From assembly GCA_034509755.1 (NCBI GenBank), contig CM067541.1, positions 24,434,501-24,498,500 on the forward strand: a stretch of 64,000 nt of DNA. Reading direction: 5' to 3'. The translations under genes were made by a program, and so were the position numbers. The notes below the pieces were generated by a model. That model saw only the letters and a list, made by a program, of their open reading frames with translations. It was not told where the DNA came from and ran no database searches. Every line of letters starts with the position of its first letter. Positions within the stretch are counted from its first letter, which is position 1. This document shows positions 11,035 to 25,659 of the stretch, one piece after another. The stretch is from Anisodus tanguticus. Taxonomy: Eukaryota; Streptophyta; Magnoliopsida; Solanales; Solanaceae.

Positions 11035-14000
11035 ATCTTAAGACAATATTTGTATAGTATTACTATTAGTGTTCGAAAGATGTCGGTCAAAAGTTGTGTG
11101 ACCAAATCTGGATATGGCAATGGTTTTCTGGTAGAAGAGAGTGATGATGATGAACGTGTTCATGGTGTCACCGCTACCAAGACTGGTGGGAACAAGCGCT
11201 CACGAGAGCCTGAGGATGTCAACTGGGACAAGAGGAGAAGAGTGAAGATGTTATTCTATCTTGTAGCAGAAGGCCTATATCTGTCCCAGACAAAGGATCC
11301 GAATAATAGTGAGAAGGAAATGGACACTCGATCGATGAAGTGACCGAAGTGAGCCGTAATCCGAAATTGGGATAAGTATTTTTCGTACTTGTCAAGAATA
11401 AGGATTAAATGATAAGTATTTTTCTTACTTGTCAAGAATAAATATTAAATGATGTACGATTAAAAAAAATAGATTAAAGTAAGGAGGAATATGAAAATAA
11501 TTTATATTCCTTACGCTTTAACAAATCGAAGTTTAATCTCATCTTCTTTCCCGTTTAAAGATTGGATTTGGTAAACGACTTAAAAAGATCCGTTCTTTTA
11601 AGTGTAATAATTAAAAGTGTGTAAAGTATGTCGCACATACAATGGAGAAAGATCCACTAACTATGCGAAAACTCTTACCACTCTTAAGTAAGCGCCAAGA
11701 ATTATCTGGGCACCAATCATAACGGAAGAAGACTAAAAGCTAAAGACGTTGAGCCTGTCATACTATTTGGCAGAAGATCCTTAATAGGACGATATTGGAC
11801 ACTCAGTCATAAAAAGCCTCCGGGCGGCTGGAGTGGGCCAAAATTCCTTTGATATGATGATATTGGACACTCAGTCATATAAAGCCTCCGGGCGACTGGA
11901 GTGGAGCCAGAATTCATGTCATAAGAAAAGTAATGGACACCTAGTAAGGTGGGCTAGAGTTTCCAGGTCCTAAATGATCTGAAGGCCTAAAGAAATGCAG
12001 TAAAGAAATTGGACACTCAGTCTGTCAAAGCAACTAGAGTGGGCCAGAGTATCGAGATCACATATGATCCGGTTACGCCCTAACCACGGGCAAAAGGTTA
12101 TTCATGTGAAGCAACGCAACCTCTAAAATCAAAGGGGCTGGAGATGTTGTCCTCAATAGGACTTCAGGGAATGGGATCACTCTAAGATGAGGTGATATAT
12201 GTCCCAAACTTGGTTAGGGGACGCTGTTGGTCAAGCTGGTTTGAGACTAGTCCAACAGGTCTGTAATAACTAAGAATGGTACAGTATGTCTGTAGCCAAA
12301 TGAATGATATATTTGTAATCCGTGCATCTATGCCATCATAGATTAAGACACGTTAAATATCAAGTCATTCAAAAGCTAACGATGTTGAGATTGTTGCCTT
12401 CTGTCGACATAAACCCTCAAAATAAATGTGAGGTAGATGAAGAGGCAAAATCACCTTTCCAAAATCCGTCAACGGAATAGCGAAAGAAGCACCGCTCCTC
12501 TAGAACTTAGTCACACCAACTTGGGTGATTTGAAGTTTATACAAAATAGAGGGGGGGAGACAAGTACGTTATGACCTTTATTGATAATGGTACAACGTAT
12601 TGTATACTTTTTTTATTTAAAAGCAAAGATGAAGTTGTTGAAGCGGATAAGCGCTACAAAACAGAAGTTGAAAATCAACTAAGCCTACGGATTGAGAAAT
12701 TCGTAGTGATAGAGGGGGAGAAACTGAAGCATCGTTAATTAAACGACTGCTCATTTCTCACCTCAGTCTAACGGTGTTAGCCAAGCGCTAAGCCGTACGC
12801 CCAAATTATGTGGGGCACGTCGATCCTTACCGCTAATGCGATTCTCAATAGAACTCCGCATAAGGATAAGGGTAACCCTCCGTGTGATACATGGAAAGGA
12901 TCTCACATACATATGTTGTGATGTGGGGTGGTTTCATACCTAAGACCGTAGATTGCATATTCACCGGATCTCGCAAATAACAAGTAGTGTTCATCGCCTC
13001 TTGGCGTCAAAGAATGCTCGAATTCTTAGAAGATAACTTTCCTTGGTAAAGGAAAAAGGAGTAATCGATCCAGGTTAAAAAAAAACCCGCGAGGGCTCGA
13101 TCGTCCGAACTAGACGTTCCGTATCTACGAGGACTCGAAAGTTGCGGCTATCCAGGAACTTAATACTCTGCAGGATCTACGAACTCAGGGATTCTAGATG
13201 TTGAACCGAGACGGAGCAAAGAAGGGGACAAAGACTTGTTCCAGTCCTTCTAGCTTGTATGGTTAATAATGAACCATGAACAATTAACAAATAATTGTCA
13301 TCTCCAAAAGTGCTTCTTTGGAAAGAAGCTAAAGAGAGAAACATATTCCATCATATAGAACCATACTTGTGTAATGGTTAATCTTCCTCCGGGAAAAGAA
13401 CCTTTGGGTTGTAAAATGTGCTCCCTTGTGAGTAGCTTAACATCTAGGGCCATTGCAGTCTTGCGTGGCAAGGATGTTGAAACAGCCTTCCCAACCTGAG
13501 AGTGAAATCATATTGAAACAAAGTCGCGATATGAAAGATATGGGTATCACAGATGACATCTTAGGAATTGGATTTCTAAGACATCTAACGGACAGTCGAT
13601 AGTTGACAGTCTCGTTGAAGCCACCAATGGATATGAATCATAGAACTGATTGGAATCATGGTGCACCCATAGACAAGGAGCGATATGCACAGGTCACGTG
13701 TAGTTCAATGTATTCTACACACTACAACCGACCTGGTATCGTCCTACAAACATATTAGTTGAACTAAGGTTCACTGATGATCCTAATACATGATCAATAG
13801 AAGGCGTTAAGTCGGATATGACGATATCTGAATTATTCGCTTATCTACGGATTATAGTATTCTGGATGTCCAGCAGTTCTAAGAGAACACTGTGATGTAA
13901 ACTGGACATCAGATCTGAAGAACACCAAAGCCACAAGTAAATGTATATGGTGGTTCTTATAAAATCCTCTAAGCAAACTTGCATCGGCTGATTCATGATG

Positions 14001-14947
14001 GAATCGGAGTTTATCGCTTTCTACAAAGCATGAAAGAAGTTAAGTAACTTCACGGCTCGTTAGAGGACGTCCCTTATTCGGAGAAACCCGTACCTTCAGC
14101 AGTTACACACTGTGGCTAGCCGGTCGGCTTCAGGAAGGACACGGATGACGGCGTTTGGGCATATCTGTCAGGATCTGTCGGAGACATAAGACCGTATGGC
14201 AGTTGATCATCACGGGTGTCACTTCCTTGTTTACAAACTAAGGGACAATCCAGAGATCAAGCGTTCTGCCTGTCTAGGGGAATGGGCTTAAAACCCAAAA
14301 TATACGGACCAATACAGTGGAAACCCAACCTTACGAACCTTTGGAGATCCCGGTAATTTGGTTCAATGGGAAAACTAAGTTGTAAAGGTTCAGTTGATCG
14401 CTTTAGTGGAAGCATGAGCACTTCGGATAGTGATTTCGAAAAGAAACACCAAATCCAAAGCCGTTCCCGCGATAGACGTTAAGTGCTATCTCGCAAGTAT
14501 GGGTAAAGGTTAAGTTTTCAAAACCTCGTAATGATCCTCAACGGTTGAGGTTAGGTCTTTGGGAACCTTTTAATGGTTCCTAACACTTGTGAAGTGGGGT
14601 ATAGCAGGATACCTTGTAGGAGACCACCTATTTAAGTGCGAGGACGGGCCGCCTCAAATTGAACGCACTTAAGAATCCAAGACGTTGTCCATGGCCAAAA
14701 CGGACAAAACATTACGAAGAAGAGAGTAAGGGAATTTGTTGTGTTGGTACCGTTGTCTTGGCTTACACTAACCACCGACGGTTCAAGACATCACGTTCAC
14801 CGCGCAAGTAAGTAAGTCCGATGGTATTCAACTATGGAAGGTTCAAAGCCGAGGCTACCTCTCCTTATGCAACATCGGTCCGTCGAAATATTCTTGGAAA
14901 TGAAAAGACACCATGTGAGTGCGCCAAAATCTCTTTCAAGAGGGGAT
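11035..14947 (+). mobile_element. Array unit 3, copia internal region (degenerate)
   Basis: This 3913-bp region is nearly identical to units 4 and 5 outside CAG/CTG sites. The gag remnant is open from the ATG at 11080 to 11343, cut short relative to unit 1 by a change at a CAGTCTG site. The integrase fragment starts at 12571, the RT motif lies near 13378 and the RNase H motif near 13998. Confidence 0.9.
11080..11343 (+). pseudogene. gag-like remnant, array unit 3
   Basis: This is the same frame as 243-539 but it closes 11 codons early, because GTCTGATG in unit 1 reads GATCGATG here. The early stop therefore sits at one of the suspect CTG positions and may not be real. Confidence 0.4.
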
Positions 14948-16396
14948 TGTTGGAAATTTGCCTTTGGCGGGAGTTGCGACCGACCAACTTTAACGGCTTA
15001 AACACTAGTGTAACGTATGTTGGAGAATTCGGTTCTTCACACATGCATGATCTACTAAGTACGTAGATAACCGTAGGGCCAAGAATCGTCAAATTTTATT
15101 GAGAAATGAAAGAGATATTGGTTCACGAAGTAAATTTGCCTTTGGCGGGAGTTGCGACCGACCAACTTTAACGGCTTAAACACTAGTGTAACGTATGTTG
15201 GAGAATCCGGTTCTTCACACATGCATGATCTACTAAGTACGTAGATAACCGTAGGGCCAAGAATCGTCAAATTTCATTGAGAAATGAAAGAGATATTGGT
15301 TCACGAAGTAAGGTGTTTGAAGCATGGAAAGTGTGGTATTGTGTGTAATTCTCCCTCATCGGTAGAGGAAGAAAGAATTGTTGTGTATATAAGATTCGAA
15401 ATTGGTTTGGGGTTTGGGACCCCAAGGGGTATCCCATGTGTTTAAAGGAGGGAGGACCTAGATGTGCTTCGGTTCGAGGAAAGACCACACGCGCGCCGCC
15501 GCCGCCCGCCCGTCCGGTTCCGGTTCCGGGTTTCGGGTTCACGGGTCGTGGGTCGTGGGTCGTGGGCTGTGGGCTGTGGGTCTTCCGATATTATCTTTTT
15601 GGGCCAGAAAACTTTGCCAGAAGTACGGTTTGATCCCGAAGTTTCAGATGTCGTTTGTTTGGACCAGAATTCTTTCAGATGTACAGTTTGGTCCCTGAAG
15701 TTTCAAGATGTACAGTTTGGTCCCTGAAGTTTCCAGAACATCAGAATTTCGACGGTCAAAAATAGAAATGCCAAGCACTCAATTCAGCCATTTATTTTGG
15801 CTGAATTACTCCTCCTATAATGGCCAAATCCGTTGGTCTTTCTCCCATTTATGTTGGTGACTTTACTACCTCCATAATGGCCATTATTTGGCTATTATGG
15901 AGGCGTTTTCAGCAAGATAAAACGGTCCATCCCTCTCCTATATAAACACCCCCTTACACCATTCTTGAGCATAAGAGTTAACAGTAAGAGAGGCAGCAAA
16001 ACAATGCACGAAAATACACAACCGAAAAAAAATCTTCTTCCTACAACTTCCAAGCATCATTTCATTATTCAATATTCTTCACGGTAGCTCTTGAGTTTCC
16101 TTTGCTCAAGGGTTCCATTGTTGTTTTAGCTTGGGAGACAAATTGTCCGGGACGTATAAAGGATACATACGGGGCAATATTGTCTTAAGGACGAGTGCCA
16201 CACTCGACTCAAAAAACAATTTACATTTTTCCGTCTTCTACAAAACTGGAATTTCCAGTTTTCACTTGTGTAACGATTGTAATTTCAGATTCCATGTTGA
16301 ATTATTGAAATCTTTGATTATCCTTTCGAATACTTGTAATAGTTAAATACTTTCCGTACTGCTTTATAAAGTACCATAGAGCAAAAACTCCCAACA
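14948..16396 (+). repeat. Array LTR 3 (1449 bp)
   Basis: The TGTTGG...CAACA limits, the duplicated 178-bp block (14954-15310) and the TATA box at 15939 match the other LTRs. Confidence 0.92.
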
Positions 16397-19300
16397 ATCT
16401 TAAGACAATATTTGTATAGTATTACTATTAGTGTTCGAAAGATGTCGGTCAAAAGTTGTGTGACCAAATCTGGATATGGCAATGGTTTTCTGGTAGAAGA
16501 GAGTGATGATGATGAACGTGTTCATGGTGTCACCGCTACCAAGATGGTGGGAACAAGCGCTCACGAGAGCTCGAGGATGTCAACTGGGACAAGAGGAGAA
16601 GAGTGAAGATGTTATTCTATCTTGTAGCGAAGGCCTATATCGTCCCCGGACAAAGGATCCGAATAATAGTGAGAAGGAAATGGACACTCAGTCTGATGAA
16701 GTGACTGAAGTGAGCCAGAATCCGAAATTGGGATAAGTATTTTTCGTACTTGTCAAGAATAAGGATTAAATGATAAGTATTTTTCTTACTTGTCAAGAAT
16801 AAATATTAAATGATGTCTGATTAAAAAAAATAGATTAAAGTAAGGAGGAATATGAAAATAATTTATATTCCTTACGCTTTAACAAATCAGAAGTTTAATC
16901 TCATCTTCTTTCCCGTTTAAAGATTGGATTTGGTAAACGACTTAAAAAGATCCGTTCTTTTAAGTGTAATAATTAAAAGTGTGTAAAGTATGTCGCACAT
17001 ACAATGGAGAAAGATCCACTAACTATGCGAAAACTCTTACCACTCTTAAGTAAGCGCCAAGAATTATCTGGGGCACCAATCATAACGGAAGAAGACTAAA
17101 AGCTAAAGACGTTGAGCCTGTCATACTATTTGGCGAAGATCCTTCATAGGACGATATTGGACACTCAGTCATAAAAAGCCTCCGGGCGGCTGGAGTGGGC
17201 CAAAATTCCTTTGATATGATGATATTGGACACTCAGTCATATAAAGCCTCCGGGCGACTGGAGTGGAGCCAGAATTCATGTCATAAGAAAAGTAATGGAC
17301 ACCTAGTAAGGTGGGCTAGAGTTTCCAGGTTCTAAATGATCTGAAGGCCTAAAGAAAGGCAGTAAAGAAATTGGACACTCAGTCTGTCAAAGCAACTAGA
17401 GTGGGCCAGAGTATCGAGATCACATATGATCCGGTTACGCCCTAACCACGGGCAAAAGGTTATTCATGTGATGCAACGCCACCTCTAAAATCAAAGGGGC
17501 TGGAGATGTTGTCCTCAATAGGACTTCAGGGAATGGGATCACTCTAAGATGAGGTGATACATGTCCCAAACTTGGTTAGGGGACGCTGTTGGTCAAGCTG
17601 GTTTGAGACTAGTCCAACAGGTCTGTAATAACTAAGAATGGTACAGTATGTCTGTAGCCAAATGAATGATATATTTGTAATCCGTGCATCTATGCCATCA
17701 TAGATTAAGACACGTTAAATATCAAGTCATTCAAAAGCTAACGATGTTGAGATTGTTGCCTTCTGTCGACATAAACCCTCAAAATAAATGTGAGGTAGAT
17801 GAAGAGGCAAAATCACCTTTCCAAAATCCGTCAACGGAATAGCGAAAGAAGCACCGCTCCTCTAGAACTTAGTCACACCAACTTGGGTGATTTGAAGTTT
17901 ATACAAAATAGAGGGGGGGAGACAAGTACGTTATGACCTTTATTGATAATGGTACAACGTATTGTATACTTTGTTTATTTAAAAGCAAAGATGAAGTTGT
18001 TGAAGCGGATAAGCGCTACAAAACAGAAGTTGAAAATCAACTAAGCCTACGGATTGAGAAATTCGTAGTGATAGAGGGGAGAAAGCGAAGCATCGTTAAT
18101 TAAACGACTGCTCATTTCTCACCTCAGTCTAACGGTGTTAGCCAAGCGCTAAGCCGTACGCCCAAATTATGTGGGGCACGTCGATCCTTACCGCTAATGC
18201 GATTCTCAATAGAACTCCGCATAAGGATAAGGGTAACCCTCCGTGTGATACATGGAAAGGATCTCACATACAAATGTTGTGATGTGGGGTGGTTTCATAC
18301 CTAAGACTGTAGATTGCATATTCACTGGATCTGCAAATAACAGTAGTGTTCATCGCCTCTTGGCGTCAAAGAATGCTGAATTCTTAGAAGATAACTTTCC
18401 TTGGTAAAGGAAAAAGGAGTAACTGCTCAAGGTTAACAAGAACCCGCGAGGGGTTCGATCGTCCGAACTAGACGTTCCGTATCTACAGGACTCGAAAGTT
18501 GCTGGCTATCCGGAACTTAATACTCCAGATCTACAGAACTCAGGGATTCTAGATGTTGAACCGAGACGGAGCAAAGAAGGGGACAAAGACTTGTTCCAGT
18601 CCTTCTAGCTTGTATGGTTAATAATGAACCATGAACAATTAACAAATAATTGTCATCTCCAAAAGTGCTGCTTTGGAAAGAAGCTAAAGAGAGAAACATA
18701 TTCCATCATATAGAACCATACTTGTGTAATGGTTGATCTTCCTCCGGGAAAAGAACCTTTGGGTTGTAAAATGTGCTCCCTTGTGAGTAGCTTAACATCT
18801 AGGGCCATTGCAGTCTTGCGTGGCAAGGATGTTGAAACAGCCTTCCCAACCTGAGAGTGAAATCATATTGAAACAAAGTCGCGATATGAAAGATATGGGT
18901 ATCACAGATGACATCTTAGGAATTGGATTTCTAAGACATCTAACGGACTGGTCGATAGTTGACAGTCTCGTTGAAGCCACCAATGGATATGAATCATAGA
19001 ACTGATTGGAATCATGGTGCACCCATAGACAAGGAGCGATATGCACAGTCACGTGTAGTTCAATGTATTCTTGCACACTACAACCGACCTGGTATCGTCC
19101 TACAAACATATTAGTTGAACTAAGGTTCACTGATGATCCTAATACATGATCAATAGAAGGCGTTAAGTCGGATATGACGATATCTGAATTATTCGCTTAT
19201 CTACGGATTATAGTATTCTGGATGTCCAGCGGTTCTAAGAGAACATTGTGATGCAAACTGGACATCAGATCTGAAGAACACCAATGCCACAAGTAAATGT

Positions 19301-20299
19301 ATATGGTGGTTCTTATAAAATCCTCTAAGCAAACTTGCATCGGCCGATTCATGATGGAATCGGAGTTTATCGCTTTATACAAAGCATGAAAGAAGTTAAG
19401 TAACTTCACGGCTCCTTAGAGGACGTCCCTTATTGGGAGAAACCCGTACCTTCAAGAGTTATACATCGTGGCTAGCCGGTCGGCTTCAGGAAGGACACGG
19501 ATGACGGCGTCTGGACATATCTGTCAGGATCTGTCGGAGACATAAGACCGTATGGCAGTTGATCATCACGGGTGTCACTTCCTTGTTTACAAACTAAGGG
19601 ACTATCCAGAGATCAAGCGTTCTGCCTGTCTAGGGGAATGGGCTTAAAACCCAAAATATACGGACCAATACAGTGGAAACCCAACCTTACGAACTGGAGA
19701 TCCCAGTAATTTGGTTCAATGGGAAAACTAAGTTGTAAAGGTTCAGTTGATCGCTTTAGTGGAAGCATGAGCACTTCGGATAGTGATTTCTGAAAAGAAA
19801 CACCAAATCCAAAGCCGTTCCCGCGATAGACGTTAAGTGCTATCTCGCAGTATGGGTAAAGGTTAAGTTTTCAAAAACCGTAATGATCCTCAACAATTGA
19901 GGTTAGGTCTTTGGGAAACTTTTAATGGTTCCTAACACTTGTGAAGTGGGGTATAGCGGGATACCTTGTAGGAGACCACCTATTTAAGTGCGAGGACGGG
20001 CCGCCTCAAATTGAACGCACTTAAGAATCCAAGACGTTGTCCATGGCCAAAACGGACAAAACATTACGAAGAAGAGAGTAAGGGAATTTGTTGTGTTGGT
20101 ACCGTTGTCTTGGCTTACACTAAACACCGACGGTTCAAGACATCACGTTCACCGCGCAAGTAAGTAAGTCCGATGGTATTCAACTATGGAAGGTTCAAAG
20201 CTGAGGCTACCTCTCCTTATGCAACATCGGTCCGCTGAAATATTGCTGGAAATGAAAAGACACCATGTGAGTGCGCCAAAATCTCTTTCAAGAGGGGAT
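16397..20299 (+). mobile_element. Array unit 4, copia internal region (degenerate)
   Basis: This 3903-bp region retains the most CAG and CTG sites among units 2-5 and is the best reference for aligning the others. The gag remnant starts at 16442 but shifts frame near 16545, where ACTGG reads ATGG. The integrase fragment starts at 17933, the RT motif at 18732, the RT C-terminal motif near 18887 and the RNase H motif near 19351. Confidence 0.9.
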
Positions 20300-21748
20300 T
20301 GTTGGAAATTTGCCTTTGGCGGGAGTTGCGACCGACCAACTTTAACGGCTTAAACACTAGTGTAACGTATGTTGGAGAATCCGGTTCTTCACATGCATGA
20401 TCTACTAAGTACGTAGATAACCGTAGGGCCAAGAATCGTCAAATTTTATTGAGAAATGAAAGAGATATTGGTTCACGAAGTAAATTTGCCTTTGGCGGGA
20501 GTTGCGACCGACCAACTTTAACGGCTTAAACACTAGTGTAACGTATGTTGGAGAATCCGGTTCTTCACACATGCATGATCTACTAAGTACGTAGATAACC
20601 GTAGGGCCAAGAATCGTCAAATTTCATTGAGAAATGAAAGAGATATTGGTTCACGAAGTAAGGTGTTTGAAGCATGGAAAGTGTGGTATTGTGTGTAATT
20701 CTCCCTCATCGGTAGAGGAAGAAAGAATTGTTGTGTATATAAGATTCGAAATTGGTTTGGGGTTTGGGACCCCAAGGGGTATCCCATGTGTTTAAAGGAG
20801 GGAGGACCTAGATGTGCTTCGGTTCGAGGAAAGACCACACGCGCGCGCCGCCGCCCGCCGTCCGGTTCGGTTCCGAGTTCCGGGTTTCGGGTTCACGGGT
20901 CGTGGGTCGTGGGTCGTGGGGCCGTGGGCCTGTGGGTCTTCTCGATATTATCTTTTTGGGCCGAAAACTTTGCCGGAAGTACGGTTTGATCCCGAAGTTT
21001 CGAGATGTACTTGTTTGGACCGAATTCTTTCGTATGTACGCTTTGGTCCCCGAAGTTTCAAGATGTACGGTTTGGTCCCCGAAGTTTCCGAACATCGAAT
21101 TTCGACGGTCAAAAATAGAAATGCCAAGCACTCAATTCAGCCATTTATTTTGGCTGAATTACTCCTCCTATAATGGCCAAATCGTTGGTCTTTCTCCCAT
21201 TTATGTTGGTGACTTTACTACCTCCATAATGGCCATTATTTGGCTATTATGGAGGCGTTTTCGAGCATAAAACAGTCCATCCCTCTCCTATATAAACACC
21301 CCCTTACACCATTGTTGAGCATAAGAGTTAACGAGTAAGAGAGGCAGCAAAACAATGCACGAAAATACACAACGAGAAAAAATCTTCTTCCTACAACTTC
21401 CAAGCATCATTTCATTATTCAATATTCTTCACGGTAGCTCTTGAGTTTCCTTTGCTCAAGGGTTCCATTGTTGTTTTAGCTTGGGAGACAAATTGTCCAG
21501 ACGTATAAAGGATACATACGGGGCAATATTGTCTTAAGGACAGAGTGCCACACTCGACTCAAAGCAAAAACAATTTACATTTTTCCGTTTTCTACAAAGC
21601 TGGAATTTCAGTTTTCACTTGTGTAACGATTGTAATTTCGATTCCATGTTGAATTATTGAAATCTTTGTTTATCCTTTCGAATACTTGTAATAGTTAAAT
21701 ACTTTCCGCATCGCTTTATAAAGTACCATAGAGCAAAAACTCCCAACA
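20300..21748 (+). repeat. Array LTR 4 (1449 bp)
   Basis: The same LTR, with the duplicated block at 20306-20660 and the TATA box at 21279. Between 20950 and 21110 nearly every CAG or CTG present in LTR 3 is altered (for example CCAGAATTC becomes CCGAATTC). Confidence 0.92.
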
Positions 21749-24700
21749 ATCTTAAGACAATATTTGTATAGTATTACTATTAGTGTTCGAAAGATGTCGG
21801 TCAAAAGTTGTGTGACCAAATCTGGATATGGCAATGGTTTTCTACGGTAGAAGAGAGTGATGATGATGAACGTGTTCATGGTGTCACCGCTACCAAGACG
21901 GTGGGAACAAGCGCTCACGAGAGCCCGAGGATGTCAACTGGGACAAGAGGAGAAGAGTGAAGATGTTATTCTATCTTGTAGCAGAGAAGGCCTATATCTG
22001 TCCCAGACAAAGGATCCGAATAATAGTGAGAAGGAAATGGACACTCAGTCTGATGAAGTGACTGAAGTGAGCCAGAATCCGAAATTGGGATAAGTATTTT
22101 TCGTACTTGTCAAGAATAAGGATTAAATGATAAGTATTTTTCTTACTTGTCAAGAATAAATATTAAATGATGTCTGATTAAAAAAAAATAGATTAAAGTA
22201 AGGAGGAATATGAAAATAATTTATATTCCTTACGCTTTAACAAATCAGAAGTTTAATCTCATCTTCTTTCCCGTTTAAAGATTGGATTTGGTAAACGACT
22301 TAAAAAGATCCGTTCTTTTAAGTGTAATAATTAAAAGTGTGTAAAGTATGTCGCACATACAATGGAGAAAGATCCACTAACTATGCGAAAACTCTTACCA
22401 CTCTTAAGTAAGCGCCAAGAATTATCTGGGCACCAATCATAACGGAAGAAGACTAAAAGCTAAAGACGTTGAGCCTGTCATACTATTTGCGAAGATCCTT
22501 CATAGGACGATATTGGACACTCGGTCATAAAAAGCCTCGAGGCTAATTTGGAGTGGGCCAAAATTCCTTTGATATGATGATATTGGACACTCGGTCATAT
22601 AAAGCCTCCGGGACCGGGAGTGGAGCCGAATTCATGTCATAAGAAAAGTAATGGACACCTAGTAAGGTGGGCTAGAGTTTCCGGTGTCCTAAATGATCGA
22701 AGGCCTAAAGAAAGGCAAGATAAAGAAATTGGACACTCATCTGTCAAAGCAACTAGAGTGGGCCGAGTATCGAGATCACATATGATCCGGTTACGCCCTA
22801 ACCACGGGCAAAAGGTTATTCATGTGAAGCAACGCAACCTCTAAAATCAAAGGGGCTGGAGATGTTGTCCTCAATAGGACTTCGAGGGAATGGGATCACT
22901 CTAAGATGAGGTGATATATGTCCCAAACTTGGTTAGGGACGCCGTTGGTCAATTTGGTTTGAGACTAGTCCAACAGTGTCCGTAATAACTAAGAATGGTA
23001 CAAAGTATGTACGTAGCCAAATGAATGATATATTTGTAATCCGTGCATCTATGCCATCATAGATTAAGACACGTTAAATATCAAGTCATTCAAAAGCTAA
23101 CGATGTTGAGATTGTTGCCTTCGTCGACATAAACCCTCAAAATAAATGTGAGGTAGATGAAGAGGCAAAATCACCTTTCCAAAATCCGTCAACGGAATAG
23201 CGAAAGAAGCACCGCTCCTCTAGAACTTAGTCACACCAACTTGGGTGATTTGAAGTTTATACAAAATAGAGGGGGGGAGACAAGTACGTTATGACCTTTA
23301 TTGATAATGGTACAACGTATTGTATACTTTGTTTATTTAAAAGCAAAGATGAAGTTGTTGAAGCGGATAAGCGCTACAAAACGAAGTTGAAAATCAACTA
23401 AGCCTACGGATTGAGAAATTCGTAGTGATAGAGGGGAGAAAGCGAAGCATCGTTAATTAAACGATCGCTCATTTCTCACCTCGATCTAACGGTGTTAGCC
23501 AAGCGCTAAGCCGTACGCCCAAATTATGTGGGGCACGTCGATCCTTACCGCTAATGCGATTCTCAATAGAACTCCGCATAAGGATAAGGGTAACCCTCCG
23601 TGTGATACATGGAAAGGATCTCACATACAAATGTTGTGATGTGGGGTGGTTTCATACCTAAGATTTGTAGATTGCATATTCACCGGATGCGCAAATAACG
23701 ACAGTAGTGTTCATCGCCTCTTGGCGTCAAAGAATCTTTGAATTCTTAGAAGATAACTTTCCTTGGTAAAGGAAAAGGAGTAATCGCTCAAGGTTAACAA
23801 GAACCCGCGAGGGCTCGATTGTCCGAACTAGACGTTCCGTATCTACGGGACTCGAAAGTTGCCGGCTATCCGGAACTTAATACTCCGAGATCTACAGAAC
23901 TCAGGGATTCTAGATGTTGAACCGAGACGGAGCAAAGAAGGGGACAAAGACTTGTTCCAGTCCTTCTAGCTTGTATGGTTAATAATGAACCATGAACAAT
24001 TAACAAATAATTGTCATCTCCAAAAGTGCTGCTTTGGAAAGAAGCTAAAGAGAGAAACATATTCCATCATATAGAACCATACTTGTGTAATGGTTGATCT
24101 TCCTCCGGAAAAGAACCTTTGGGTTGTAAAATGTGCTCCCTTGTGAGTAGCTTAACATCTAGGGCCATTGCGGTCTTGCGTGGCAAGGATGTTGAAACGA
24201 CCTTCCCAACCCGAGAGTGAAATCATATTGAAACAAAGTCGCGATATGAAAGATATGGGTATCACGAGATGACATCTTAGGAATTGGATTTCTAAGACAT
24301 CTAACGGATCGGTCGATAGTTGACGAGTCTCGTTGAAGCCACCAATGGATATGAATCATAGAACCGATTGGAATCATGGTGCACCCATAGACAAGGAGCG
24401 ATATGCACAGTCACGTGTAGTTCAATGTATTCGCACACTACAACCGACCCGGTATCGTCCTACAAACATATTAGTTGAACTAAGGTTCACGATGATCCTA
24501 ATACATGATCAATAGAAGGCGTTAAGTCGGATATGACGATATCGAATTATTCGCTTATCTACGGATTATAGTATTTCGGATGTCCAGCGGTTCTAAGAGA
24601 ACATTGTGATGCAAACTGGACATCAGATCTGAAGAACACCAATGCCACAAGTAAATGTATATGGTGGTTCTTATAAAATCCTCTAAGCAAACTTGCATCG

Positions 24701-25659
24701 GCCGATTCATGATGGAATCGGAGTTTATCGCTTTATACAAAGCATGAAAGAAGTTAAGTAACTTCACGGCTCCTTAGAGGACGTCCCTTATTGGGAGAAA
24801 CCCGTACCTTCAGCCCAGGTTATACATCGTGGCTAGCCGGTCGGCTTCGGGAAGGACACGGATGACGGCGTACGGACATATCCGTCGGGGATCTGTCGGA
24901 GACATAAGACCGTATGGCAGTTGATCATCACGGGTGTCACTTCCTTGTTTACAAACTAAGGGACTATCCAGAGATCAAGCGTTCTGCCTGTCTAGGGGAA
25001 TGGGCTTAAAACCCAAAATATACGGACCAATACGGTGGAAACCCAACCTTACGAACCGGAGATCCCGGTAATTTGGTTCAATGGGAAAACTAAGTTGTAA
25101 AGGTTCGGTTGATCGCTTTAGTGGAAGCATGAGCACTTCGGATAGTGATTTCGAAAAGAAACACCAAATCCAAAGCCGTTCCGCGATAGACGTTAAGTGC
25201 TATCGCAAGTATGGGTAAAGGTTAAGTTTTCAAAACACCGTAATGATCCTCAACGTTGAGGTTAGGTCTTTGGGAAACTTTTAATGGTTCCTAACACTTG
25301 TGAAGTGGGGTATAGCAGGATACCTTGTAGGAGACCACCTATTTAAGTGCGAGGACGGGCCGCCTCAAATTGAACGCACTTAAGAATCCAAGACGTTGTC
25401 CATGGCCAAAACGGACAAAACATTACGAAGAAGAGAGTAAGGGAATTTGTTGTGTTGGTACCGTTGTCTTGGCTTACACTAAACACGACGGTTCAAGACA
25501 TCACGTTCACCGCGCTAGTAAGTAAGTCCGATGGTATTCAACTATGGAAGGTTCAAAGCCGAGGCTACCTCTCCTTATGCAACATCGGTCCGCTGAAATA
25601 TTGCTTTGGAAATGAAAAGACACCATGTGAGTGCGCCAAAATCTCTTTCAAGAGGGGAT
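21749..25659 (+). mobile_element. Array unit 5, copia internal region (degenerate)
   Basis: This 3911-bp region is collinear with unit 4. Its differences from unit 4 are almost all at CAG/CTG, for example near 22515, 22615, 22690, 23665-23900 and 24540-24560. The gag remnant begins at 21794 and is frameshifted. The integrase fragment starts at 23291, the RT motif lies near 24093 and the RNase H motif near 24711. Confidence 0.9.

Noticed and set aside
20812..21270. Plus-strand frame of 152 codons in LTR 4, and similar ones in LTRs 1-3 and 5
   Set aside because: It crosses the GC-rich simple repeat and the TATA box, differs in frame between LTRs, and is full of suspect CAG/CTG sites.
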